Positions 25,950 through 34,728 of a DNA stretch of 64,000 nt are shown piece after piece. The translations under genes were made by a program, and so were the position numbers. Source of the DNA: a bacterium (lineage in GTDB: Bacteria; Sumerlaeota; Sumerlaeia; SLMS01; JAHLLQ01). Location of the stretch: NCBI GenBank assembly GCA_020444065.1, contig JAHLLQ010000006.1, positions 186,001 through 250,000 on the forward strand. Direction: 5' to 3'. Under the pieces are notes generated by a model. The model did not search any database. It saw only the letters and a list, made by a program, of their open reading frames with translations, and was not told the origin of the DNA. Position 1 is the stretch's first letter. Every line of letters starts with the position of its first letter.

Positions 25950-28472
25950 GTGAAGAAGATGAGACACTTCACTCTGAAGCTTGCCGGGACGGCAGTGCTG
26001 GGATTGCTGCTGACGGCGTGCGAGACAACGGGAGGGACACAGTCCGCCAAGACTCTGCCAGCGGTCATCGATCGCGACCCGTCTGTCCCAATTTGGCGAC
26101 CAAACCAGGTCCCTGTTCCGCTGCCGGCCGTGAACCTGACTTCCGGCGAAGTGCGGACCGTTTCGCTCGACGGCTGCGTGCCGGGACAAATCGCAACGGT
26201 GAAAGTCGATGCGGTCGAGGGAGATCAGTCGCTCGTTGTGTCGATGCTTGAGCCAACAATCTTGGAGCTTTCTGCGCCGCGCGGCACAACTGGCGATGGC
26301 GTTGTGCATCTTGAAATCGAGTCGATCGATGGTGTGGAATCCGAAGTTGGATTCCCCGTCCGCTGGTCGCCAAAGCCGGAAGTCGAATTCACCTTCCGCA
26401 CGCTGACCCCTGAAGAAACGCACAACGTTTATGTGGCAGGAACGTTCAACGGCTGGAATTCAAGCGCCGATCGCCTGACCGACGAGGATGGGGACGGAAC
26501 GTACACGGGAATCCTGATGATTGCCCCGGGCACGTACGCGTACAAGTACGTCGTGGACGGACACTGGATGCTGGATCCGGGGAATACAAAGGTCCTGGAA
26601 GAAGGCGGAATCAGCAACTCGCGACTCGACGTCGCCGGCAGCGGCGGCGTGGCCCAGGAGCCATTGCACATATCAGTCTTGCCGGCAAACACGCCGGGTA
26701 TTGGCTCCCAGGGCGGCTTCATGGTGGATCTCGCTGCTGGGGCTCGACTGGAGCCGAGTAGCACGAACCTGTTCGTGAACAACAAGCCGGTCGAAGCATC
26801 GGGCTATCAGATCAACCCCGTGACCGGCAAGATCAGCCTTAACATCCCACCAGACTCGTGGGGCAGTCAGCAGTTTGTCTCGGTGACCGTCACGGATTCG
26901 ACCGGCCGCACGGGCAGCCTCGTTGCGCCGTTCGACTTCGCCGATGCGCCTCGCTCCCCCCGCGACGAGGTAATCTATTACGCGGTCGTCGATCGTTTCA
27001 TCGATGGCGATGCTTCGCTGAACGATCCAGTCAATGATCCTGACGTTGCGCCAATCGCAAACTACATGGGCGGCGACTTCGCCGGTCTGAAGAAAGCCAT
27101 CAACGAAGGCTACTTCAACGATTTGGGCGCTTCGCTGATCTGGGTTTCGCCGGTCAACAAGCAGCCGGATAAGGCCTACAAAGATGCCCTTCCTCCGCAT
27201 CGCAAGTTCACCGGCTATCATGGCTACTGGCCTGTCTCGAACACGGAAACAAACGAGCGCTATGGCTCGATGGCGGATCTTCGGAATGTGGTGTCCGCTG
27301 CGCACCAGCATGGCGTCGCGGTGATTCTCGACTACGTCAGCAATCACGTGCACGAAGACAATCCGATCCTGAAGGAACATCCGGATTGGATCGTTCCGCT
27401 CGAACTGCCGAACGGACAGAAGAACATCCGCCAGTTCGACGCGCATCCTTTCACGACCTGGTTCGACGAGTTCCTGCCGAGCCTGGATTATGAGCACCAT
27501 CCTGAGGTCATCGACTTCATGTCCGATAACGCCGTGTGGTGGCTGGAGCAAACCGGCGCCGACGGCTTCCGTCATGACGCTGTGAAGCACGTCCCGACAC
27601 CGTTCTGGCGGACTCTGACCCAGAAGCTGAAGGACAAGATCATTCACCCCGAGCACAAGGGCCTCTACCAGGTCGGGGAAACGATCTCGTCGCGCGGAAC
27701 GATCAACGAGTTCATCGGTCCCGACATGCTGGATGGGCAGTTTGACTTCCCGCTGCTCTGGGTCGCACGTGATGTGCTGGCGCTGGAGTCGCAGCCGATG
27801 AGCAAACTCGAAACCGGCGTGATGGAATCCGCCCGCGACTATCCGATCTACGCCACAATGAGCCCGTTGATCGGCAATCACGATACGCCGCGCTTCATGG
27901 CGTTCGCCGACGGCGATCTGCATGGAGGCGACGACACGCTGGCGAAGGAAATGGCCTTCAACAATCCGCCCAAGGTCGATAACGCGAAGTCCTACGACAA
28001 GATCCAATTGGGCATGGCGTTTCTGATGACCATTCCGGGCGCTCCGTTGATTTATTATGGCGACGAAATCGGCATGACTGGCGCGCACGACCCTGACAAC
28101 CGTCGCATGTTCATTCCGCGCGACCACTGGAATAAGAACAACAAGCGAACGTTCGATGTTGTCAGCCAGTGGGCCAAGCGCCGCGCAGAATCCGTTGCGC
28201 TGCGTCGCGGAACGTTCGAGCCGCTCTACAGCGATGACGAACGCATGGTATTTGCCCGCGTGGCGCCGGAGGAAGTCGTCGTCGTTGCTCTCTCTCGGGC
28301 ACCGCTCGACAATTCTGTAACGATTCCTTTGCCGAAGGCATGGGGCGAACCGAAGACCTTCGAAATCCTCGCCCTCAATAACCTCGACGATAAGGCTGCC
28401 ACTCTGCGGAACGGAACGCTCGTTCTGCGCGACGGGCAGTACAGCGCAGGAATGTGGCGTTTCACTTGGTAA
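25950..28472 (+). CDS. GH13 alpha-amylase-family lipoprotein with CBM48-like module
   Basis: A lipoprotein signal (LLLTAC) makes this 840-aa enzyme a surface or periplasmic alpha-glucan hydrolase. After an N-terminal domain, a CBM48/E-set module (VAGTFNGWN, YAYKYVVDGHW) spans about residues 145-240. The GH13 barrel follows, with DYVSNHVH, nucleophile Asp543 in GFRHDAVKH, acid/base Glu577 in VGETIS and stabiliser Asp645 in IGNHDT. A C-terminal beta domain ends the chain. The GTG at 25950 follows AGAGGA. It ends at a strong terminator. It fits use of starch, glycogen or maltodextrin; linkage specificity is not readable. Confidence 0.92.
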   Translation: MKKMRHFTLKLAGTAVLGLLLTACETTGGTQSAKTLPAVIDRDPSVPIWRPNQVPVPLPAVNLTSGEVRTVSLDGCVPGQIATVKVDAVEGDQSLVVSMLEPTILELSAPRGTTGDGVVHLEIESIDGVESEVGFPVRWSPKPEVEFTFRTLTPEETHNVYVAGTFNGWNSSADRLTDEDGDGTYTGILMIAPGTYAYKYVVDGHWMLDPGNTKVLEEGGISNSRLDVAGSGGVAQEPLHISVLPANTPGIGSQGGFMVDLAAGARLEPSSTNLFVNNKPVEASGYQINPVTGKISLNIPPDSWGSQQFVSVTVTDSTGRTGSLVAPFDFADAPRSPRDEVIYYAVVDRFIDGDASLNDPVNDPDVAPIANYMGGDFAGLKKAINEGYFNDLGASLIWVSPVNKQPDKAYKDALPPHRKFTGYHGYWPVSNTETNERYGSMADLRNVVSAAHQHGVAVILDYVSNHVHEDNPILKEHPDWIVPLELPNGQKNIRQFDAHPFTTWFDEFLPSLDYEHHPEVIDFMSDNAVWWLEQTGADGFRHDAVKHVPTPFWRTLTQKLKDKIIHPEHKGLYQVGETISSRGTINEFIGPDMLDGQFDFPLLWVARDVLALESQPMSKLETGVMESARDYPIYATMSPLIGNHDTPRFMAFADGDLHGGDDTLAKEMAFNNPPKVDNAKSYDKIQLGMAFLMTIPGAPLIYYGDEIGMTGAHDPDNRRMFIPRDHWNKNNKRTFDVVSQWAKRRAESVALRRGTFEPLYSDDERMVFARVAPEEVVVVALSRAPLDNSVTIPLPKAWGEPKTFEILALNNLDDKAATLRNGTLVLRDGQYSAGMWRFTW

Positions 28473-28499
28473 GACTTGGCCGGGAAGCTGAGAACCAAG

Positions 28500-28529
28500 G
28501 GGCCGCGGTCGTTACGATCGCGGCCCTTT
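28500..28529. terminator. Strong hairpin terminator shared by convergent genes
   Basis: GGGCCGCG (28500-28507) pairs with CGCGGCCC (28519-28526), followed on the plus strand by TTTCC. It serves the GH13 gene and overlaps the last codons of the convergent ubiX gene, whose C-terminal residues (KGPRS) are encoded by the hairpin. Confidence 0.8.
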
Positions 28530-29120
28530 CCATTCCATGGCGAATTCGTTGTCGATGCCGGCTGACTCCAAAACCTTCATCACCATGAAGTTCACCAGAT
28601 CGTCGACAGTCTGAGGATCATGATAGAATCCCGGCATGGCCGGGATGATGTGTGCGCCGGCCTCTGCCAGGGTCGTCAGATTGCGCAGGTGAATCAGCGA
28701 AAACGGCGTCTCTCTCGGCACAACGAGAAGCGGGCGCTTCTCCTTCAGAAAACAGTCCGCACATCGCGTCAGCAGATTGTCCGAGTACCCATGCGCCATC
28801 GCCGCGACGGTCTTCATCGATGCGGGCATGACGATCATGGCGTGCGCACGGAAGGTGCCGGATGCCATCGGGGCGGCGATATCCCGGTTGTTGTAAGTGC
28901 GAATCTGGGCATCGGCCTGTTCGGCGGTGATGTCCAGCCAGTCCGTCAAGGCCATGCCGGGGCCGGCCGCGCTCAGGCCCATCTCCGACTGCATTACCTT
29001 CCAGGCGCTGGAGGTCACGAGAAGGTGCACTTCCCAGCGCAGGTGAACAAGGGTCTCAACCAGCCGGGTCCCGTACACAATGCCGGAAGCCCCGGAGATG
29101 CCGACAACGATGCGTTTCAT
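28512..29120 (-). CDS. ubiX: Flavin prenyltransferase UbiX
   Basis: UbiX joins dimethylallyl phosphate to FMN, giving the prenylated flavin cofactor of UbiD-type decarboxylases used in quinone synthesis. The 202-aa protein has the flavodoxin-like start GISGASGIVYGTRL, then MIVMPASMKTVAAMAHGYSDNLLTRCAD, PLLVVPRETPFSLIHLRN and PAMPGFYHDPQTVDDLV, all characteristic. An RBS (GGAGAAAGC) precedes the ATG, which overlaps the stop of ubiE by 4 bp. The UbiD partner is not in the window. Confidence 0.95.
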   Translation of the reverse strand: MKRIVVGISGASGIVYGTRLVETLVHLRWEVHLLVTSSAWKVMQSEMGLSAAGPGMALTDWLDITAEQADAQIRTYNNRDIAAPMASGTFRAHAMIVMPASMKTVAAMAHGYSDNLLTRCADCFLKEKRPLLVVPRETPFSLIHLRNLTTLAEAGAHIIPAMPGFYHDPQTVDDLVNFMVMKVLESAGIDNEFAMEWKGPRS

Positions 29121-29806
29121 GCTTTCTCCTTCTCCGCGATGTGCAGGGCCGCGATTCCGAACGTCAACTGACGGTGGCGGACGCGCGAGAATCCTTCCGC
29201 GCGAATCCAGCGCGCCAGTTCCGGCCGGCCGGGCCACTCCAAGACCGAATCGGTGAGGTACCGATAGGCCCGGGATCCAGATACCAGGTTTCCGGCAAAT
29301 GGCAGGATGTGCTTGAAATACGCCAGGTAAAGTCCTTTGAAAACAGCATTCTGCGGCGTTGTGAATTCCAGGATTGCGAGCCGTCCGCCTGGGCGAATTA
29401 CTCGTCCCATCTCCCGGATGCCGGCCTTTGGATCGGCCATGTTGCGCAGCCCGAAGGCTATCGTCACGAGGTCGAAGGAGGCGTCCGCAAAGGGAAGGCA
29501 CAGGCCGTCGGCCTGGACAAACGAGAGCGGTGCCTTGCGATCCGCGATCTTCAGCATTGGCATACAGAAGTCCGCGCCGATCACTTCCGCCTCCGGGTCG
29601 GCGTGCTTTCGCAACGTAATCGCCAAGTCTCCCGTCCCACACGCTAGATCCAAGACGCGCCGATCGCTGGCACGCAATGCCTTACGCGTCGTGTAGCGAC
29701 GCCACGCCTGATCGATGTTCATGCTGAGAGCGTGGTTCAACAGATCGTAAGTGGGGGCAATCCGCCCGAACATCGATTGAATACGGGCGGGGTCCTTCGA
29801 TGGCAT
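29117..29806 (-). CDS. ubiE: Demethylmenaquinone/ubiquinone C-methyltransferase (MenG/UbiE)
   Basis: This SAM-dependent enzyme methylates the quinone ring late in menaquinone or ubiquinone synthesis. The 229-aa chain carries the family signature YDLLNHALSMNIDQAWRR, the SAM-binding LDLACGTGDLAI, and FGLRNMADPKAGIREMGRV. The ATG at 29806 starts MPSKDPARIQ and gives normal length; the frame stays open 67 codons further upstream without likely coding. Pairing with ubiX points to quinone biosynthesis. Which quinone is made cannot be decided here. Confidence 0.93.
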   Translation of the reverse strand: MPSKDPARIQSMFGRIAPTYDLLNHALSMNIDQAWRRYTTRKALRASDRRVLDLACGTGDLAITLRKHADPEAEVIGADFCMPMLKIADRKAPLSFVQADGLCLPFADASFDLVTIAFGLRNMADPKAGIREMGRVIRPGGRLAILEFTTPQNAVFKGLYLAYFKHILPFAGNLVSGSRAYRYLTDSVLEWPGRPELARWIRAEGFSRVRHRQLTFGIAALHIAEKEKA

Positions 29807-30037
29807 CGCGAGTCCTTGGCAGTCGAATGACAGGGGCGATTCCGCCTTGCGGCGGGTGTGAAACTCCCCTAGCGTCCCTGTTCCGCAGCCGAGGTCAACA
29901 GGGACCATCGCTGCGGGCCAAACTGGTCGACAAGAAGCCAAACAGTTTTTGTGCCCACTGGGTCCAGTTTGCCGAAAGCGCCCCGTGCGCCAGCCCAGTG
30001 CCAACAAACCTCAGAATCAGGAGCCGTGAATCCGATA

Positions 30038-32785
30038 ATGGGAGTTCCGACCGGAAATCAGCCCTCCGCGAAGGGGAAGATTCTCTTCGCTATCACAACC
30101 TTGCTATCAATTTCACTTCTCGCGCCTGCGCCGGCCCAGAAACCACCGGCCGAAGTCGCCCCCCCCGAGGAAATCACGCTCAACGTGGTGTCGAACAAAG
30201 GGAAGCGCGAATTCAAAGACTCCGAATCCGGCAGGGTCACAGATCTGGAGCAAATGCCGAAGGGCTTCTGGTCCCACGGCGTTGTGAACGATACGTACCT
30301 GAAGAACGATCTGTCGCTCTTCGTCTTCGGCCAGGTTCAAGGCGGAGGAACGGCGACGGAGGCCACCCCACGTGATGGCGGCCTTCTGGATGTGACTTCC
30401 TCTCCCGCTTCGCCGGAGAAATTCCAGCTGTTCCAGCCCAATACCGGTGGCGGCGGAAAGCTGTACCTCCAGGCGGACAGCATCGATCAGTATCCCGAGG
30501 CCAACGGCAAGGCAGTCGTCGTGGTGACCTCACACGATATCCGCTATCCTGATCTGGAAGCGCGTACAGAATATACCCTTGAGAAGGACATGCCCGGCGT
30601 ACTTGTGACGACAACGCTGACGAACAATAGCGACGAGCAGATCGCCGAGTACGTCCATCCCTCCGACTATATCCGTTGGGGCGCTACGATCCCGTTCATT
30701 CCCGGCCACGGTCCGATGCCCATGGGAGGAACGACGGCCGAGGTCGAATTCATGTTCGGGCGCCAGGATGACGTCTGGGTGCTGATCGCTCCCGAAACCG
30801 GCACGATGAACATCACGCACAATACGGACTTCACGACAGTGCGGTACGGCGAATTGCTGAACATGGAACCGGGCGAGACGCGCAGCTTTCGCCGCTGGGT
30901 GCTGACGTCGACGCAAGACCCCGCGCATCTGTTCTCTTACGTGCTTCAGCGTCGCACAAACCAGGAATACGGGACATTGGTCGGCCGTGTGGTGGAACGG
31001 CAGCAGGCTCCGGACGGCGCCATGATCGACAAGGGCCCGATTCCGAACTGCAACATCCGCATTCTGCCGATCAAGCGCCCCGACTGGGATCCCACCGTCG
31101 AGCGCGATATGCGGAACAAGCCGTACCTGCTGGCTCAGACACGTGCGAATGGACAATTCGAGTGCGTGCTGCCCGTTGGCGAATACCGCGTCTATCCTGC
31201 ACCCGATGCGCGCCTCGCCCCGCGGCCGAACTACGCCAGTCGCATCAAGGCAGGCGAAGTCGAAGCGATCGATTTTGGCGTATCGCCCCCAGTTCAACTC
31301 GTCTATGAGATAGTCGATGCAGATACCGGAGAGCGGATGCCCGGCAAGTTGACGTTCGAGCCGCTGCGCGGTTCCAACTCTCCCGAGTTCGGCCCTCCTG
31401 GCGACGTGCTTTCGATGAATACGGTGCTGTCTTCGCACGGTGCCGGGACTGTCGATGTGCCGCCCGGAAACTACCGCATCGTGGCTTCACATGGTCCCGA
31501 GTACCACACCACTGAAGAGCGCATGTCGTTCAATTCCATCGGCCAGGTTCAGAAGACGTTTGAACTGCGCCGCGCCTACGAGACGCCCGGCTGGATTTCT
31601 GCCGATGTCGGTGTACGTACGAACAACTCGCCGGCCTCTCGCGTTTCTCCCGAGGCCCGTGTCGTTTCGGCTGTTGCAGAGGGCGTTGAGTGGCTGGTCA
31701 CCGGCGATCCCGGTCAGGCGACCGATCTCTCCCCCGCCGTCGCACGCCTGGGCGTTGGCAAGTGGCTGACGACTACTCCCGGCTATCGCCACACGGGCGA
31801 AACAGAACCGTTCCTTGGCGACTTCCTGATGTTCCCAACAACAATCTGCTCAACGGGCATGGAGCCGGATTTCTCGCTGATCCAGAATGCGGACACGAGC
31901 GAAGGCGTGATTGAAGCAATGCGCGCGCTGTGCCCCGAGGCAGCGATTCTATTGAGCCGTCCAATCTGGCCAACGATCGGCTACCTGTCGCTGCAGGGCT
32001 ACTCGATGCAGGAGAGCACGAAGTTGCCCGGAGGCGATTGGACGAAGGACTTCGACGCATTCCAGATCTGGGAAGGCAAGCGTCAGCGCGCCATGCAGCC
32101 TGCTTACAATGCCTATCATCAAATGCTGCGCCGCGGAGGACGCTTGACCGCATTCGGAAACTCGAACAGCTACGGAACTTGGAATGAAGAGACCGGCTAC
32201 CCGCGCGTGTACATTCGCTCGGAGACGGACGATCCGGCTGCAATCAATCCGGAGGAGTTGGCCCGCAATATCAAGCTCGGCCAGGTGACCGTCACGAACG
32301 GCCCGTTCGTGAATGTCAAAGTCAACGATCGCCCGATGGGCTCGCTGATTACGGATACCGACGGTTCGGTGGATCTGGATATCGAAGTCTACGCAGCGAA
32401 CTGGGTCCAGATTTCCTCAATCAGCATCAACATCAACGGCCAGTTCGTCCGGCGCATCCTGCTGCCGTCAGGAACATTGGATACCGAAGCCGGCAAGGTC
32501 TTCCCGCCGGCGGACAAGCCTGAGGACGGACGCCTGACCGTGAAGGTGAAGGAAGATTCGATTCTGGACGTTGTCGTTCAGGGCGACTCGAATCTGCCGA
32601 TGGATCCAGTGAATCCGTTCATCCTGCCGACACGAGACTCAACCGTTCCGCGCGGCCAATATGCGCTGGCCGTCAGCGCCCCCGTCCTGATCGATACGGA
32701 CGGAAACGGGCAGCTCGATCCGCCTGCGCCGGATGAAGACACTGGTCCACTCTTGCCTGCCGAGGAGACCGACCCGGTCTTCTAA
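30038..32785 (+). CDS. Secreted CehA/McbA-like protein lacking the PHP metal ligands
   Basis: The product, about 915 aa, has a signal peptide (ILFAITTLLSISLLAPAPAQ), a beta-rich N-terminal half, and a C-terminal half patterned like the CehA/McbA branch of PHP-fold metallohydrolases. The frame reads GWISADVGVRTNNSPASRV where the family has ADLHVHT, and TGDPGQATD where it has TDH. Later it reads GDFLMFP and GNSNSYG in place of GH and GNSDSH. PRVYI and VTNGPFV remain. The fold seems kept while the metal-binding His residues are gone, so it is probably a non-catalytic binding protein. The start is uncertain: GTG at 30026 and ATG at 30038 share an imperfect AGGAG. Confidence 0.7.
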   Translation: MGVPTGNQPSAKGKILFAITTLLSISLLAPAPAQKPPAEVAPPEEITLNVVSNKGKREFKDSESGRVTDLEQMPKGFWSHGVVNDTYLKNDLSLFVFGQVQGGGTATEATPRDGGLLDVTSSPASPEKFQLFQPNTGGGGKLYLQADSIDQYPEANGKAVVVVTSHDIRYPDLEARTEYTLEKDMPGVLVTTTLTNNSDEQIAEYVHPSDYIRWGATIPFIPGHGPMPMGGTTAEVEFMFGRQDDVWVLIAPETGTMNITHNTDFTTVRYGELLNMEPGETRSFRRWVLTSTQDPAHLFSYVLQRRTNQEYGTLVGRVVERQQAPDGAMIDKGPIPNCNIRILPIKRPDWDPTVERDMRNKPYLLAQTRANGQFECVLPVGEYRVYPAPDARLAPRPNYASRIKAGEVEAIDFGVSPPVQLVYEIVDADTGERMPGKLTFEPLRGSNSPEFGPPGDVLSMNTVLSSHGAGTVDVPPGNYRIVASHGPEYHTTEERMSFNSIGQVQKTFELRRAYETPGWISADVGVRTNNSPASRVSPEARVVSAVAEGVEWLVTGDPGQATDLSPAVARLGVGKWLTTTPGYRHTGETEPFLGDFLMFPTTICSTGMEPDFSLIQNADTSEGVIEAMRALCPEAAILLSRPIWPTIGYLSLQGYSMQESTKLPGGDWTKDFDAFQIWEGKRQRAMQPAYNAYHQMLRRGGRLTAFGNSNSYGTWNEETGYPRVYIRSETDDPAAINPEELARNIKLGQVTVTNGPFVNVKVNDRPMGSLITDTDGSVDLDIEVYAANWVQISSISININGQFVRRILLPSGTLDTEAGKVFPPADKPEDGRLTVKVKEDSILDVVVQGDSNLPMDPVNPFILPTRDSTVPRGQYALAVSAPVLIDTDGNGQLDPPAPDEDTGPLLPAEETDPVF

Positions 32786-32808
32786 GACAAGTCTTATCAA
32801 CATTCTCT

Positions 32809-32851
32809 GGTGCCCGTGGCGATTGTTTCGCCTCGGGCACCTCTCGTTTTT
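32809..32851 (+). terminator. Terminator after the CehA-like gene
   Basis: GGTGCCCG (32809-32816) pairs with CGGGCACC (32834-32841), with an inner GGCGA/TCGCC extension, followed by TCTCGTTTTT. It is a strong rho-independent terminator. Confidence 0.85.
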
Positions 32852-32959
32852 CACTACCGGTCCAAACCCCACGGGCCTTGACACCCCGGCCGCCAGGTCC
32901 AGGCTACAGCCACAATCGCGTGGCGATGGCGACTTCCACCTCAAGGTGATTCACTGCTT

Positions 32960-34726
32960 ATGAGTGAGATCCTTCCCATCACGGAATGGGGAAATGAACT
33001 GACAGAAGACCTCGATATTTCCGAACCCCTCGGAATTGCGCGGATTCTGCGCCAGGTCGACGAGCAGCTTTTCACCGGGTGGCAGAGCTACGATGCCCTG
33101 CTGGACACACCGGTGATCGAGCGCGCCGCGCAGATTGCACACAACGCCGCGCTGGCAATGCGAGCTGGTGAGGACGGCGCAATCCTGATCGCCGGGGCCG
33201 GAACCAGCGGGCGGCTGGCATCGCTTGTTTGTCGTCAATTCAACCGATTGCTGCGAGCATCCCATCTGCCGGAAGTCTTTCGCCCGCTCGTCGCTGGCGG
33301 CCCGCTGGCCTTGGTGCGCGCCCAGGAAGGCGCCGAAGACGATCCAACGGCCGCAGTAGAAGATCTCCAGAAAGCCATTCCGGAAAGCAGCAAGCAGGTG
33401 CTCTACGTCGGCATCACTTGCGGATTCTCGGCGGCTTACGTAGCCGGGCAGATGGATGCGTTGAAAGCCGATTCGCGTGCAAACATTGTGCTCCTCGGAT
33501 TCAATCCGATTCACCAGGCGCGAGACATGAAGGTGGAAGGTTGGGACAAGACCTTCGCAGGCGTCGTTCGTGAACTGACGAAGGAAGGCGATCGCTTCGA
33601 TATTCTGAACCCGGTCTACGGACCGGAAGCAGTCATGGGTTCGACGCGCATGAAGGGCGGTAGCGCGACGAAGATGCTGCTCGAGGCGATCTTCTACACG
33701 GCTCTGGAGATGGCGGGGCACGGCGCACCGGAGGCAAAAGCTGGTAGTGCGAAGATGGACGAACCGGCTTCCGCTCGTCGCCGAATCCGCGAATTGCTGC
33801 GGCGCTATCGTTCAGCGATCCAGGCCATCTATGAGAAGACCGATGTGCTGGCCGAGATGATCAAACTGGCCGGCGCCGCACTGCGTTCCGGTGGACAAAT
33901 CAGCTACATCGGACGAGACACGGCCGGCATCGTGGCAATGATCGACGCGGCAGAGTGTCCGCCGACATTCGGCGCGGGCTACGACGATCTTCGCGGTTAC
34001 ATCCGCAGCGGTTGGCCCGAGTTGCTGGATGAAGAGCGCGACTTGGCATCCTCCGGCTCGGGTTACGCCATCGATCACGAAACCTTCGAGAAGTCAAAGC
34101 TGCCGGATCTGGCGAAGGGCGACCTTGTGCTCGGCGTGGCGGTTGGAGAAATCGGCCCGAACACGCGACGCCTACTCGAGGAAGCCCAGAAGACCAAGGC
34201 GACTGTTGGTGTGATTACGGTTTGCACGGTGCCACCGAAATCGGGCGACCTGCCCGAAGGACTCGAGAACATCTTCATTCTCGAAGTTCCCTCGTTGGGC
34301 TTCCAGCCGGGCTTCTTCAACGAAGCGGAACTGGGTTTGAAGATTGCGCTGAACGCGATGTCGACCGGCGCGCATGTCCTGACCGGCAAGGTCTTCCACA
34401 ACCAGATGATCGACTTGCGCATCTCGAATACGAAGCTTTATCTGCGCGCGATTGAGACGATTCAGACGATCACGGGCGCTGAAAAGGACGACGCGCGACG
34501 CGCGTTGCATCGAGCGATCTTCAAGACCGATAGCCTGACCACCGAGGAGGACGAGGCTCCCCCCAGCGCTATCATCAAGGCCGCGGGCGAGCGCCTACGG
34601 ATCGTCCCAATGGCTATCCTCCTGGCGACAGGTCAGCAGACGTACGAGAGCGCGGGCGAACTGCTTGCGCAGGACCCGGTTGTCCGACGCGTAATCGAGA
34701 GCCAGATCGAAGAAGACAGCGAGTAG
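32960..34726 (+). CDS. Double-SIS protein of the MurQ / glucokinase regulatory protein family
   Basis: The 588-aa protein contains two MurQ-like SIS domains, about residues 1-255 and 285-520, arranged as in vertebrate glucokinase regulatory protein (GKRP) rather than in the ~300-aa MurQ etherase. Shared landmarks are PITEWGNELTEDLD, GAGTSGRLASL (79-89), GFSAAYVAGQMDA, GSTRMKGGSATKMLLE, and near the end STGAHVLTGKVFHNQMIDLRISN. MurQ uses two glutamates. The first domain keeps the EGAED glutamate (Glu126) but not the SECPPTFG one. The second keeps AECPPTFG (Glu332) but lacks EGAED. It may form one composite site or only bind a sugar phosphate. The gene is monocistronic. Confidence 0.88.
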   Translation: MSEILPITEWGNELTEDLDISEPLGIARILRQVDEQLFTGWQSYDALLDTPVIERAAQIAHNAALAMRAGEDGAILIAGAGTSGRLASLVCRQFNRLLRASHLPEVFRPLVAGGPLALVRAQEGAEDDPTAAVEDLQKAIPESSKQVLYVGITCGFSAAYVAGQMDALKADSRANIVLLGFNPIHQARDMKVEGWDKTFAGVVRELTKEGDRFDILNPVYGPEAVMGSTRMKGGSATKMLLEAIFYTALEMAGHGAPEAKAGSAKMDEPASARRRIRELLRRYRSAIQAIYEKTDVLAEMIKLAGAALRSGGQISYIGRDTAGIVAMIDAAECPPTFGAGYDDLRGYIRSGWPELLDEERDLASSGSGYAIDHETFEKSKLPDLAKGDLVLGVAVGEIGPNTRRLLEEAQKTKATVGVITVCTVPPKSGDLPEGLENIFILEVPSLGFQPGFFNEAELGLKIALNAMSTGAHVLTGKVFHNQMIDLRISNTKLYLRAIETIQTITGAEKDDARRALHRAIFKTDSLTTEEDEAPPSAIIKAAGERLRIVPMAILLATGQQTYESAGELLAQDPVVRRVIESQIEEDSE

Positions 34727-34728
34727 CC

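Noticed and set aside
26673-28127. Minus-strand open frame of 484 aa opposite the GH13 gene
   Set aside because: The product is Arg/His/Val-rich with no domains, while the plus strand shows complete GH13 catalytic motifs.
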